Of a stretch of DNA of 64,000 bases, positions 51,023-58,824 are shown one piece after another. The DNA comes from Propionicimonas sp. GTDB lineage: Bacteria > Actinomycetota > Actinomycetes > Propionibacteriales > Propionibacteriaceae. The position numbers and the translations under genes are program-made. The stretch lies in NCBI RefSeq assembly GCF_029975155.1, contig NZ_JARKPQ010000200.1, positions 1 through 64,000 on the forward strand. Direction: 5' to 3'. Each line of letters starts with the position of its first letter. Position 1 is the first letter of the stretch. The notes beneath the pieces were generated by a model. That model searched no databases and was not told where the DNA came from. It worked only from the letters and a program-made list of their open reading frames with translations.

Positions 51023-52339
51023 GTGAGCCTGCCAGAGCCGTCCCGCCGTGACACCCGGCTGGACACCTATGTCGACGCGTACGCCGAGCGAACCCACGGA
51101 CTGACGGTATCCGCCGTCCGCGCCCTGTTCGCCGTCGCCAACCGTCCCGAGGTGGTCTCACTGGCCGGTGGGATGCCGAACATCGCCGACCTGCCCAGAG
51201 ACGCACTGGCCAAGGCCGTCGATCGGCTGATCGCCGAGCGCGGCACCCAGGCCATGCAGTACGGGTCCGGCCAGGGCGAGCCGTTCATGCGCGAGAAGAT
51301 CGTCGAGGTGATGGCGGAGGAGCAGATCCACGCCCACGCCGACGACATCGTGGTCACCTGCGGCTCGCAGCAGGCGCTCGACCTGGTCACGCGGGTCTTC
51401 TGCGACCCCGGGGACGTCGTGCTGGCCGAAGCGCCCAGCTATGTCGGTGCGCTGGGCACGTTCCACGCCTACCAGTGCCAGGTCGTCCACGTGGCGATGG
51501 ACGACGCCGGCATCGATCCGGTGGCGCTGCGCGGGGCGCTGGTCTCGCTCAAGGCCGCCGGGAAGCGGGTGAAGTTCCTCTACACGATCCCGAACTTCCA
51601 GAACCCCACCGGCGTCACCCAGACCCTGGAGCGCCGCCACGCGATCATCGAGATCGCGAAGGAGCACGATCTGCTGATCATCGAGGACAACCCCTACGGC
51701 CTGCTCACCCTCGACGCCCAGCCGATGCCGGCGCTGCGCTCGCTCGAGGACGAGAACGTCGTGTACCTCGGCTCCTTCTCCAAGATCTTCGCCCCCGGCT
51801 TCCGCGTGGGCTGGGCACTCGCCCCGCACGCCGTCCGCGAGAAGCTGGTGCTCACCCAGGAGGCGGCGACGCTGTGCCCGCCGGTGTTCAGCCAGTTCGC
51901 GATCGCCACCTACCTGGAGGAGTTCGACTGGCGCGCCCAGATCACGACGTATCGCGACATGTACCGCGAACGCCGGGACGCGATGCTGACCGGTCTGCGC
52001 GAGCACATGCTGGAGGGCACCACCTGGACCCACCCCGAAGGCGGCTTCTTCGTCTGGGTGACGCTCCCGGAAGGGCTCGACTCGCAGGCCATGCTGCCCC
52101 GAGCGGTGACCGCCCGGGTCGCCTACACCCCCGGCACGGCGTTCTACGCGGACGGGATGGGCAGCCGGAACATGCGGCTGTCGTTCTGCTTCCCCACTCC
52201 CGAACGGATCCACGAGGGCACCCGCCGACTCGGCCAGGTGCTCGAGCAGGAACTCGAACTGCACCGCACCTTCGGCCTCGGCGCCGAGGCCGCCCGCCAC
52301 CACGACCTCACTGCCGGACCGGCACCCGATATCAGTTAG
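51023..52339 (+). CDS. PLP-dependent aminotransferase class I/II (2-aminoadipate/LysN-like)
   Basis: 438-residue fold-type I enzyme. Key segments: SLAGGMPNIADLPRDAL, QYGSGQGEPFMREKIVEVM, TCGSQQALDLVTRVFCDPGD, NFQNPTGVT, IEDNPYG, and the PLP lysine in GSFSKIFAPGFRVGW. It lacks an N-terminal GntR domain, so it is a free-standing enzyme rather than a MocR regulator. GTG 51023 is preceded by CAGTCT six nt upstream (possibly leaderless). Followed 7 nt later by the ATP-grasp ligase gene, so the two may work on one amino-acid product. Confidence 0.9.
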   Translation: MSLPEPSRRDTRLDTYVDAYAERTHGLTVSAVRALFAVANRPEVVSLAGGMPNIADLPRDALAKAVDRLIAERGTQAMQYGSGQGEPFMREKIVEVMAEEQIHAHADDIVVTCGSQQALDLVTRVFCDPGDVVLAEAPSYVGALGTFHAYQCQVVHVAMDDAGIDPVALRGALVSLKAAGKRVKFLYTIPNFQNPTGVTQTLERRHAIIEIAKEHDLLIIEDNPYGLLTLDAQPMPALRSLEDENVVYLGSFSKIFAPGFRVGWALAPHAVREKLVLTQEAATLCPPVFSQFAIATYLEEFDWRAQITTYRDMYRERRDAMLTGLREHMLEGTTWTHPEGGFFVWVTLPEGLDSQAMLPRAVTARVAYTPGTAFYADGMGSRNMRLSFCFPTPERIHEGTRRLGQVLEQELELHRTFGLGAEAARHHDLTAGPAPDIS

Positions 52340-52346
52340 GCACACC

Positions 52347-53312
52347 ATGAACGACACTCCTGACCACGGCCCGATCGTCGTGCTCGCCGGCGGGCTCTCC
52401 CACGAACGCGACGTGTCCCTGCGTTCGGGACGCCGCGTCGCCCAGGCCCTGCGCGACCAGGGACGGGAGGTGGTCGAGTCCGACCTCACCCCCGGCCTGA
52501 TCGACCTGCTCCGCGGCCTGACGAACCCGGTGGCCTTCCCGGTGCTGCACGGCGGCGTCGGCGAGGACGGCGGCCTGCAGCAGGTCCTCAACCTGCTCGA
52601 CGTCGCCTACGTCGGCTCCGAGCCGGCCGCCTGCCGCCGGTCGTTCAACAAGGCCGTGGGCGGTCCGTTGCTCGCGCAGGCCGGGCTGGCCCGTCCGCAG
52701 CAGGCCGCACTGCCCCACGACATGTTCCGCGAGCTCGGCTCGGCAGCGCTGGTGGCCGCCCTCGGCGAACGGATCGGGTTCCCGATGATCGTCAAGCCTG
52801 CGCGCAGCGGATCGGCGCTGGGTTGCGCGAAGGTCAGCTCGACCGAGGACCTGCCGTCCGCGATGGTCGGTGCGTACGCCTACGGCGACCTCGCGGTGAT
52901 CGAGGAGTTCGTCGAGGGCACGGAGGTGGCCGTCACCGTCGTGGAGCTCGACGGGACGCCGCGTGCGCTGCCGGCCGTCGAGATCCGGCCCAACTCCGGC
53001 ATCTACGACTACACGGCCCGCTACACCGCCGGCGAGACCCGGTTCATCGTGCCCGCCACGCTCAGCGATGAGGCGGCGACGGCGTGTGCGGAGCTGGCCG
53101 TCGCCGCGCACCGCCTCCTCGGACTGCGCGACCTCTCCCGCGCGGACATCATCGTCCGCCCGGACGGGACCCCGGTGCTGATCGAGACCAACGTCGCCCC
53201 GGGCATGACCGAGACCTCGCTGATGCCGCAGGCCGTGGAGGCCGCCGGCTACGACTTCGGCCGGCTCTGCGCACAGTTCGTCGACAACGCCTGGGCACGG
53301 CACGTGGCCTAG
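52347..53312 (+). CDS. D-alanine--D-alanine ligase-like ATP-grasp protein
   Basis: 321 residues. The Ddl N-terminal motif VVLAGGLSHERDVSLRSG is intact. HGGVGEDGGLQQVLNLL replaces the usual HGxxGEDGxxQGxLE, and the ATP-grasp core has MIVKPARSGSALGCAKV and VIEEFVEGTEVAVTV. The metal-binding C-terminus reads VLIETNVAPGMTETSLMPQA instead of the canonical EVNTxPGMTxxS. It looks catalytically competent for ligation of D-Ala or a related dipeptide. It may be a second, origin-linked paralogue of the housekeeping ddl (inference). Confidence 0.85.
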   Translation: MNDTPDHGPIVVLAGGLSHERDVSLRSGRRVAQALRDQGREVVESDLTPGLIDLLRGLTNPVAFPVLHGGVGEDGGLQQVLNLLDVAYVGSEPAACRRSFNKAVGGPLLAQAGLARPQQAALPHDMFRELGSAALVAALGERIGFPMIVKPARSGSALGCAKVSSTEDLPSAMVGAYAYGDLAVIEEFVEGTEVAVTVVELDGTPRALPAVEIRPNSGIYDYTARYTAGETRFIVPATLSDEAATACAELAVAAHRLLGLRDLSRADIIVRPDGTPVLIETNVAPGMTETSLMPQAVEAAGYDFGRLCAQFVDNAWARHVA

Positions 53313-53315
53313 CCG

Positions 53316-54026
53316 ATGGGCATCCGCGTCCGCCAGTGGCTGGTGGCCGTCCTGGGGACGGCGGTGTGCGTGGCCATGCTCGGCCTCGGGTTGTGGCAGA
53401 TGCGGGTGTTCGAGGACAAGGAGAACGAGTCGGCCGCGCTGCGCGCGCAACAGCCGCCGGTGGCACTGCTCGACCTCGTGAACACCGACGGCACCGTGGG
53501 TGACGTCTACGGCAAGCGCGTGACCGTCGAGGGACGCTACCTGCCGGAGCAGCAGCTCCTGGTCGTGGGCGAGGACGGCACCCTTCGGGTGCTGAGTGCG
53601 TTCGAGGTGGACGACGGGCGGGTGCTGCCGGTGGTCCGCGGCACGGTGGCGTCAGGTGCCGCGGCGCCGACGCCCCCCGCAGGACGGATCACCCAGGGCG
53701 GCATCTTCCTGCCGTCCGAGGCCGGAGCGGAGCATTCGGTCCCGGCGGGCGCGTTGCCCTCCGTCCGGCTGCCGGCCCTCGCCCAGGACTGGCCGCAACA
53801 GCTCCTGCCCGGGTTCGTCACCCTGCCAGCGCAGGATTCGGCGGCCCAGGGGCTGGGCGAGGCGACGGTCAGCCTGCCCACCGGCGAGGGCTCGATCCAG
53901 AACATCGGCTACGCGCTGCAATGGTGGGTGTTCGCCGCGTTCGGGGCGTTCATGACCGTTCGGTTCGTGCGGGCGCTGGGCGTCAAGGGAACGCTGGGTA
54001 CGCTGTCGAGCCAGGAGGAAGAATGA
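53316..54026 (+). CDS. SURF1 family protein
   Basis: 236 residues. An N-terminal TM helix (WLVAVLGTAVCVAMLGLGLWQM, the GxWQ family start), an extracytoplasmic domain with VTVEGRYLPEQQLLV and VLPVVRGTVAS, and a C-terminal TM preceded by NIGYALQWWVFAAFGAFM (the family Y-x-x-QWw motif). SURF1 proteins assist haem a insertion into cytochrome c oxidase, so an aa3-type oxidase is expected in this organism. Start 3 nt after the ligase stop; overlaps the DUF3817 gene. Confidence 0.92.
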   Translation: MGIRVRQWLVAVLGTAVCVAMLGLGLWQMRVFEDKENESAALRAQQPPVALLDLVNTDGTVGDVYGKRVTVEGRYLPEQQLLVVGEDGTLRVLSAFEVDDGRVLPVVRGTVASGAAAPTPPAGRITQGGIFLPSEAGAEHSVPAGALPSVRLPALAQDWPQQLLPGFVTLPAQDSAAQGLGEATVSLPTGEGSIQNIGYALQWWVFAAFGAFMTVRFVRALGVKGTLGTLSSQEEE

Positions 54027-54409
54027 CTGAGCCCGCCATCACCGCCACTCCATCGATCAGCCCGGCGGACGCGCCGGGCATCCGCGCCGCGCTGCTGCGC
54101 TACCGGGTGATGGCCTACCTCGTCGGCACGCTGCTGGTCGTGCTGGTCCTGGTCGGGGTGCCGATGAAGTACCTCGGTGGCAACGGCCTCGTGGTCACGC
54201 TGACCGGCGTCCCCCACGGCTGGCTGTACATGGTGCTGCTGGTCACCGCCTACGACCTCGGCCGCCGCGTCCACTGGCCGTGGGGCCGGCTGATCGTGAT
54301 CGCGTTGGCCGGCACGGTCCCGTTCCTGTCGTTCTGGGCCGAGTACTCCGCGCGCAAGGACGTCCAGGCACGACTGCGGACGGTCTCCGAACCCCACACC
54401 GCTCCCTGA
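54023..54409 (+). CDS. DUF3817 domain membrane protein
   Basis: 128 residues. Three hydrophobic helices (YLVGTLLVVLVLVGVPMKYL, HGWLYMVLLVTAYDLGRRV, LIVIALAGTVPFLSFWAEY). VPMKYLGGNGLVV and the GxxPFLSFWAE-Y segment define DUF3817. Function unknown; frequently next to SURF1 in actinobacteria. ATG overlaps the SURF1 stop (ATGA) with AGGAGGAA upstream. The final residues and TGA stop lie inside a dispersed repeat (54401-54424). Confidence 0.88.
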   Translation: MTEPAITATPSISPADAPGIRAALLRYRVMAYLVGTLLVVLVLVGVPMKYLGGNGLVVTLTGVPHGWLYMVLLVTAYDLGRRVHWPWGRLIVIALAGTVPFLSFWAEYSARKDVQARLRTVSEPHTAP

Positions 54410-54424
54410 GCCTGACGAAGGGCT
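54401..54424. repeat. CCCTGAGCCTGACGAAGGG repeat overlapping a stop codon
   Basis: Copy of the 26141-26165 repeat. The TGA inside CCCTGAG is the stop of the DUF3817 gene, so the element has supplied or replaced its last codons. Confidence 0.7.
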
Positions 54425-54464
54425 CGAACGATTCCTGAGATCCGTGATGCAGGGCGGATAGCTA

Positions 54465-54488
54465 CGTATACTTTCGCCAAAGTATACG
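54465..54488 (+). promoter_or_regulatory. Perfect operator-like dyad upstream of the ATPase-HTH gene
   Basis: CGTATACTTT (54465-54474) and AAAGTATACG (54479-54488) are exact reverse complements with a CGCC spacer. It is AT-rich in a GC-rich background and ends 25 nt before the GTG start. A binding site for the gene's own HTH domain or another dimeric regulator is likely. Confidence 0.75.
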
Positions 54489-54513
54489 AGATTGGTCGCG
54501 GGAGGTGTCGTCA

Positions 54514-55686
54514 GTGATACCCAGTCCCTACTCGCCCGGCTCGTTGCCGCTCTACCTTGCGGGACGGGGTCACGAGCTGCAGGTGGTGAGAGACCGGCTG
54601 GCTCGTGTGGATGCCCTCGGTAGATCGGGCGGCCCGTTGCTGGCGTTCTACGGACCCCGTGGGTTCGGCAAGACGTCATTGCTCCGCGCAGCCCAGCGCG
54701 AGGCCCTGGGCAACGGCTACCTCACTGTCTGGGTCACCGGCCGCGACGACGCCCCGCTCGGCCCGGACCTCGCCGGCGCACTGGCTGAGGAGGTCCGGGA
54801 CAGCTCGCTCCTCGCCCAGGCCGGCACGCTGCTGGCGTCGCTGGACAAGGTCCAGGTCGAGTTCGGCATCCCCGGCGCGAGGATCAGTGCAGAGAAGGCC
54901 CTCCAGCGCCGGGATGACGCGATCGAGCGCAGCCTCAAGCAGGCCGCCAGTCTGGCCCGGCACAACGACCACCGCGGACTGGCCGTCTTCGTCGACGAGT
55001 TCCAGGATGCACCCAGGGCCGACCGACGGTCGCTCCTGATCTCCCTGCAGCACTTCGACGGCGCGCCGAAGGGTTACCCGGTGGCTGTCGTCGCCGCCGG
55101 TCTCCCTGCGCTGCCCAGTGCCGTGACCGCAGCAGCGACCTTCGGCGAGCGCTCCGACTTCCACGAACTGCGGCTCCTCAACGACGTCGCCACGATCGAA
55201 GCTCTCAAACTCCCCGCCGAGCAGCTCGGGGTGCACTGGACGCAGGACGCCCTCGAGCACGCGATCGGGGCCACCCAGGGGTATCCGCACGAGATCCAGC
55301 TCCTCGGTGAGGCGGCATGGAACGTCGCCCGACCCGAGAGGGGCGACACGATCACCATCGGTCAGGTGTGCCAGGGTCAGGAGACCGTGGAGCGCCGGAT
55401 GGACCAGCTCTTCCAGGCCCGGCTCGCCAAGACGACGCGCGATCAGCGGCGGCTCCTCACTGCGATGGCCTCTCTTGGGGACGGCCCTGTCACTCGCGGC
55501 AGCGTCGCCGCGCTGCTGGGCGTCTCGACCGCTGCGCTGAGTCGCCCTCGTCAGGAGCTGATCGACCGCGGCCTCATCGAGCCGGCGGGACACGGCCGCC
55601 TTCAGTTCACCGTCCCCGGTTTCGCCGCTTTCGTCCGGACTCAGGCCCCGGACGCCACCGGGCTGTCGGTCCGTGGGGGGAGCTGA
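54514..55686 (+). CDS. AAA-type ATPase with C-terminal winged helix (archaeal ATPase-like)
   Basis: 390 residues, function unknown. Walker A GPRGFGKT (about 47-54), Walker B LAVFVDEFQDAP, a sensor-like VAVVAAGLPALP, and GYPHEIQLLGEAAW, as in the archaeal-ATPase/STAND-like P-loop group. The C-terminal 90 residues form a winged helix (VTRGSVAALLGVSTAALSRPRQELIDRGLI). GTG 54514 has GGGAGG 8 nt upstream. It is followed 2 nt later by a GNAT gene. With the dyad upstream it looks like a self-regulated two-gene module inserted before parB. Toxin-antitoxin or stress-sensor roles are speculative. Confidence 0.8.
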   Translation: MIPSPYSPGSLPLYLAGRGHELQVVRDRLARVDALGRSGGPLLAFYGPRGFGKTSLLRAAQREALGNGYLTVWVTGRDDAPLGPDLAGALAEEVRDSSLLAQAGTLLASLDKVQVEFGIPGARISAEKALQRRDDAIERSLKQAASLARHNDHRGLAVFVDEFQDAPRADRRSLLISLQHFDGAPKGYPVAVVAAGLPALPSAVTAAATFGERSDFHELRLLNDVATIEALKLPAEQLGVHWTQDALEHAIGATQGYPHEIQLLGEAAWNVARPERGDTITIGQVCQGQETVERRMDQLFQARLAKTTRDQRRLLTAMASLGDGPVTRGSVAALLGVSTAALSRPRQELIDRGLIEPAGHGRLQFTVPGFAAFVRTQAPDATGLSVRGGS

Positions 55687-55688
55687 GG

Positions 55689-56201
55689 ATGATCACCGAC
55701 CTTTGCCCAAACCAATACGCCGCGGCCCTGGCCGTCCTGCGAGCGGGATTCGCCACCGTGGCCGCCGAGTTCGGGCTGACTGAGGAGAACACCCCGTCGA
55801 ACCCGGCGTTCTGGACCGATGCCGACCTGCAAAGGGTGGTGGCGCGCGGGTTTCAGCTCATCGGTGCCGAGGTCGGCGAACGAGTCCTCGGGTGTGCCTT
55901 CGTCGGACCGTCACAATCACGCGAGCACACCTGGGAGCTGCGGCACCTTGCCGTCCATCCCGATGCACGCCACCACGGCTACGGCGAGGCGCTCGTGGCC
56001 GAGGCCGGACGCCGCGCCCAAGCGGCCGGCGCCACCGTGCTGCGGATCGGCATCGTTGCCGACAACCAGCGGCTCTCTGACTGGTACCGCCGCCTCGGCT
56101 TCGTCACCGTGTCGGCCGGCGAGCGCTATCCGGGGCTGGTGTTCGCCGTGGACCACCTGGAACTCATGGTCGATTCCGACGTTTTATCGACAAAGAGATA
56201 A
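55689..56201 (+). CDS. GNAT-family N-acetyltransferase paired with the ATPase
   Basis: 170 residues. GNAT core: WELRHLAVHPDARHHGYGEALVAEAGRRA (acetyl-CoA loop H-x-x-G-x-G), VLRIGIVADNQRLSDWYRRLGFVTVS, ending near LELMVDSD. ATG 55689 lies 2 nt after the ATPase stop with GGGGGAG upstream, so the two are one operon. Substrate unknown: small molecule, tRNA or protein are all possible. It ends only 4 nt from the convergent parB stop, leaving no room for a separate terminator. Confidence 0.82.
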   Translation: MITDLCPNQYAAALAVLRAGFATVAAEFGLTEENTPSNPAFWTDADLQRVVARGFQLIGAEVGERVLGCAFVGPSQSREHTWELRHLAVHPDARHHGYGEALVAEAGRRAQAAGATVLRIGIVADNQRLSDWYRRLGFVTVSAGERYPGLVFAVDHLELMVDSDVLSTKR

Positions 56202-56205
56202 GTAA

Positions 56206-57105
56206 CTAAACCGACAACAGGTCGGCGATCCGCTCCAGGTCCTCGGGCCCGCCGAACTCGATCACGATCCGGCCCTTGCTGCGTCCCTCGCTGACCAGGA
56301 CGCGAGTGTCCAGCCGCTCGCTGAGGTCTCGCTGGAGCTCGGCCGCTGCCGGCGAGAGCTCGACCTGCCGCTGGGTGCGCGCAGCCCTCCGCGACCCGTG
56401 CTCCCCCACCGCAACGATCTCCTCGGTCGCGCGCACCGAAAGACCCTCGGCCACGACACGGGTGGCCAGGTGCTCCATGGCGGTCGGGTCGGGCAGCATG
56501 AGGATGGCCCGTGCGTGACCGGCGCTGAGGACCCCCGCAGCAACTCGGCGCTGCACCGGTGCCGGCAGCTGGAGCAGGCGGATCGTATTCGAGATCTGCG
56601 GACGCGAGCGCTTGATCCGCAGCGACAGCTCCTCCTGGGTGCAGCTGAAGTCACTGAGCATCTGCTGATAGGCGGCGGCCTCCTCCAGCGGATTGAGCTG
56701 GGCGCGATGCAGGTTCTCCAGCAGCGCGTCGCGGAGCATGTCCGCATCCTCCGTGCGGCGGATGATCGCCGGGATCGTGACCAGTCCGGCCTGCTGGCTC
56801 GCCCGGAGCCGCCGCTCCCCCATCACCAACTCATACGCGCCGTCGTCGAGAGGCCGAACGACGATCGGCTGCAGCAGGCCGACCTCTGTGATGGAAGCGA
56901 CGAGTTCGGCGAGCGCGTCCTCATCGAAGACCGAACGCGGCTGCTTGGGGTTCGGCCGTACGTCCGCGACCGGCACTTCGGCGAAGTGTGCACCGGCCGG
57001 CGGCGGCTCGACCCCTGCGTTGGCGGGCGGGGCGAGCTCTGGATCGGTGCGCTGGAGCAGGTCGCCGAGTCCTCTGCCCAGTCCCGTGTGCTTCGGTGCG
57101 TTCAT
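56206..57105 (-). CDS. parB: Chromosome-partitioning protein ParB
   Basis: 299-residue centromere-binding CTP-switch clamp. N-terminus [10 protein letters not shown] (ParA-contact type), CTP-binding box with [22 protein letters not shown] and [16 protein letters not shown] ([24 protein letters not shown]) and a C-terminal dimerisation segment ([20 protein letters not shown]). ATG 57105 overlaps the parA stop by ATGA. Two parS sites lie within 1 kb, inside and just upstream of parA. Confidence 0.97.
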   Translation of the reverse strand: MNAPKHTGLGRGLGDLLQRTDPELAPPANAGVEPPPAGAHFAEVPVADVRPNPKQPRSVFDEDALAELVASITEVGLLQPIVVRPLDDGAYELVMGERRLRASQQAGLVTIPAIIRRTEDADMLRDALLENLHRAQLNPLEEAAAYQQMLSDFSCTQEELSLRIKRSRPQISNTIRLLQLPAPVQRRVAAGVLSAGHARAILMLPDPTAMEHLATRVVAEGLSVRATEEIVAVGEHGSRRAARTQRQVELSPAAAELQRDLSERLDTRVLVSEGRSKGRIVIEFGGPEDLERIADLLSV

Positions 57106-58037
57106 GCTGACCTTCCGGTGTGCTGTCGAGGATGGGCGCCACGTTCGGCGAGTTCCGCCGCCGCATCGAGATAGGCCTGTGCTCCCGCTGACGCGGAGTG
57201 GTAGGTGAGCACGGACTGCCCATAGCTGGGAGCCTCCGACACGCGCACAGACCTGGGAATCGCCGCGCGCAGCGTCTCCGCGGGAAAGTGCTGACGGACC
57301 TCGGCGGCTACCTGCGACGCGAGGCGAGTGCGTCCGTCGTACATGGTGAGCAGCACCGTCGACAGATAGAGGTGGTCGTTCATCGACCCCTTGACGAGGT
57401 TGATCGTGCGGAGGAGCTGGGAAACGCCCTCGAGCGCGTAGTACTCGCACTGAATCGGAATCAGGATCTCATCGGCGGCCACGAGCGCGTTCAGAGTGAG
57501 TAGACCGAGGGACGGCGGGCAGTCGATGAACACGTAGTCGGGCTGGTACTTGGCGTTGAAGGTCCGCAGAGCGTGCAGCAGACGGCTCTCGCGCGCCGGA
57601 GTACTGACCAGACCGATTTCGGCGCCGGCGAGGTCGATGGTGGCCGGCAGCACCCAGAGGCCAGCCGACTCGGGCGAGCGCTTGATCAGGCTGTCGATGG
57701 GGGAGTTCGCCGTGAGCACCTCGTAGGTGCCCTGAACGCCCTCATGGTGTTCGACCCCCAGCGCGGTGGATGCGTTGCCCTGCGGATCGAGGTCGATCAC
57801 CAGAACACTCAGCCCGCCGAGAGCGAGGGCCGTAGCGAGGTTGACCGCGGTCGTGGTCTTGCCGACGCCGCCCTTCTGGTTCGCGATCACCAAGGTTCGG
57901 GTCCGGGCCGGCTTCGGGAGGGTTGTTTCACGTGAAACATCGAAGTCGATGTCGTCCGGTTCCTGATCCTTCGGATCTCCGAACTCCGGTTCATCGAACA
58001 CCACGCGCCGAGGAGTCGGCGGGGGAGTGATCGTCAT
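57102..58037 (-). CDS. parA: Chromosome-partitioning ATPase ParA
   Basis: 311 residues. Deviant Walker [20 protein letters not shown], Walker A' [14 protein letters not shown], Walker [20 protein letters not shown] 45-residue acidic N-terminal extension precedes the fold, and its residues Asp-Val-Ser-Arg-Glu-Thr are encoded by a parS site (57924-57939). ATG 58037 has TCTCCTGC complement (GCAGGAGA) upstream. It drives ParB-parS segregation; co-transcribed with parB. Confidence 0.97.
   Translation of the reverse strand: MTITPPPTPRRVVFDEPEFGDPKDQEPDDIDFDVSRETTLPKPARTRTLVIANQKGGVGKTTTAVNLATALALGGLSVLVIDLDPQGNASTALGVEHHEGVQGTYEVLTANSPIDSLIKRSPESAGLWVLPATIDLAGAEIGLVSTPARESRLLHALRTFNAKYQPDYVFIDCPPSLGLLTLNALVAADEILIPIQCEYYALEGVSQLLRTINLVKGSMNDHLYLSTVLLTMYDGRTRLASQVAAEVRQHFPAETLRAAIPRSVRVSEAPSYGQSVLTYHSASAGAQAYLDAAAELAERGAHPRQHTGRSA
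57924..57939. promoter_or_regulatory. parS: parS centromere site inside parA
   Basis: TGTTTCACGTGAAACA, an exact 16-bp match to the consensus palindrome, within codons 33-38 of parA. Confidence 0.97.
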
Positions 58038-58054
58038 GGCTCTCCTGCGGGAGT

Positions 58055-58070
58055 CGTTTCACGTGAAACA
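58055..58070. promoter_or_regulatory. parS: parS centromere site upstream of parA
   Basis: CGTTTCACGTGAAACA, 15 of 16 consensus bases, 18 bp upstream of the parA start and 115 bp from the first site. Confidence 0.94.
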
Positions 58071-58120
58071 TCAGAATAGAGCTTGCCGGTGACGGCCAGG
58101 ACCACGGACCGCGTTACCCA

Positions 58121-58203
58121 CGCTGGTCGAGCCTGTCGAATCAGCGCCCTTCGTGACGGTCGCAGACCATCCCACCCCAACGCTGGTTGAGCCTGTCGAA
58201 ACC
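58121..58203. repeat. Two GCTGGTTGAGCCTGTCGAA repeats
   Basis: CGCTGGTCGAGCCTGTCGAA and CGCTGGTTGAGCCTGTCGAA in direct orientation 60 bp apart, between parA and the rsmG stop. Members of the GAGCCTGTCGA dispersed family. Confidence 0.8.
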
Positions 58204-58209
58204 CACCCG

Positions 58210-58821
58210 CTAACGCCGGCGCGTCACCTCTACTGCCCAAGTTGGTTCGGCGGTGCCGGGGACGACGAACTCGTGCAACTCCGCGGACAGACGACGCTTC
58301 TGCAGGAACGGACGCGACTCCGTCAGCTCCGCTCCCGCGGTCGACCCTTTCAGCGCCACCAGGCGTCCGGACGGGGACAGCAGCGGCAGACACCAGGTGA
58401 GCAGGCGGGGGAGTGGCGCGACCGCGCGACAGGTCACGACATCGTAGGTCTCGCGGTGCTCCTCGGCCCGTCCCCGGACCACACGGACGCGCTCGCCCAG
58501 CCCCAGTTCGGTCACGGCCAGCTCCAGGAAGTTCGCCCGGCGGAGCAGCGACTCCAGCAGGGTCACGCGCAGATCGGGCCGTCGGATGGCCAACGGGATC
58601 CCCGGCAGCCCGGCGCCGCTGCCCACGTCCACCACCGAAACCCCGGACGGAAACAACGACTCTGCCGCGATCGAGTTCAGCACGTGCCGCTCCCAGAGGC
58701 GCTCGCCTTCCCGCGGGCCGATCAAGCCCCAGTCGATACCTCTACTTGCCAATATATCTACATATTGACTTATCGCTTCGGAGCCGGCGTCGAAGAACTC
58801 TGCGCGGGCATCGCCGGACAC
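58210..58821 (-). CDS. rsmG: 16S rRNA (guanine-N7) methyltransferase RsmG
   Basis: 203 residues. SAM-binding VSVVDVGSGAGLPGIPLAIRRPDL is the family signature; LWERHVLNSIAAESLFP and VTCRAVAPLPRLLTWCLPLL are conserved RsmG blocks. It methylates G527 (E. coli numbering) of 16S rRNA; loss gives low-level streptomycin resistance in other bacteria. GTG 58821 starts 3 nt after the jag stop, in the conserved yidC-jag-rsmG-parA order. Confidence 0.95.
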   Translation of the reverse strand: MSGDARAEFFDAGSEAISQYVDILASRGIDWGLIGPREGERLWERHVLNSIAAESLFPSGVSVVDVGSGAGLPGIPLAIRRPDLRVTLLESLLRRANFLELAVTELGLGERVRVVRGRAEEHRETYDVVTCRAVAPLPRLLTWCLPLLSPSGRLVALKGSTAGAELTESRPFLQKRRLSAELHEFVVPGTAEPTWAVEVTRRR

Positions 58822-58824
58822 GGC

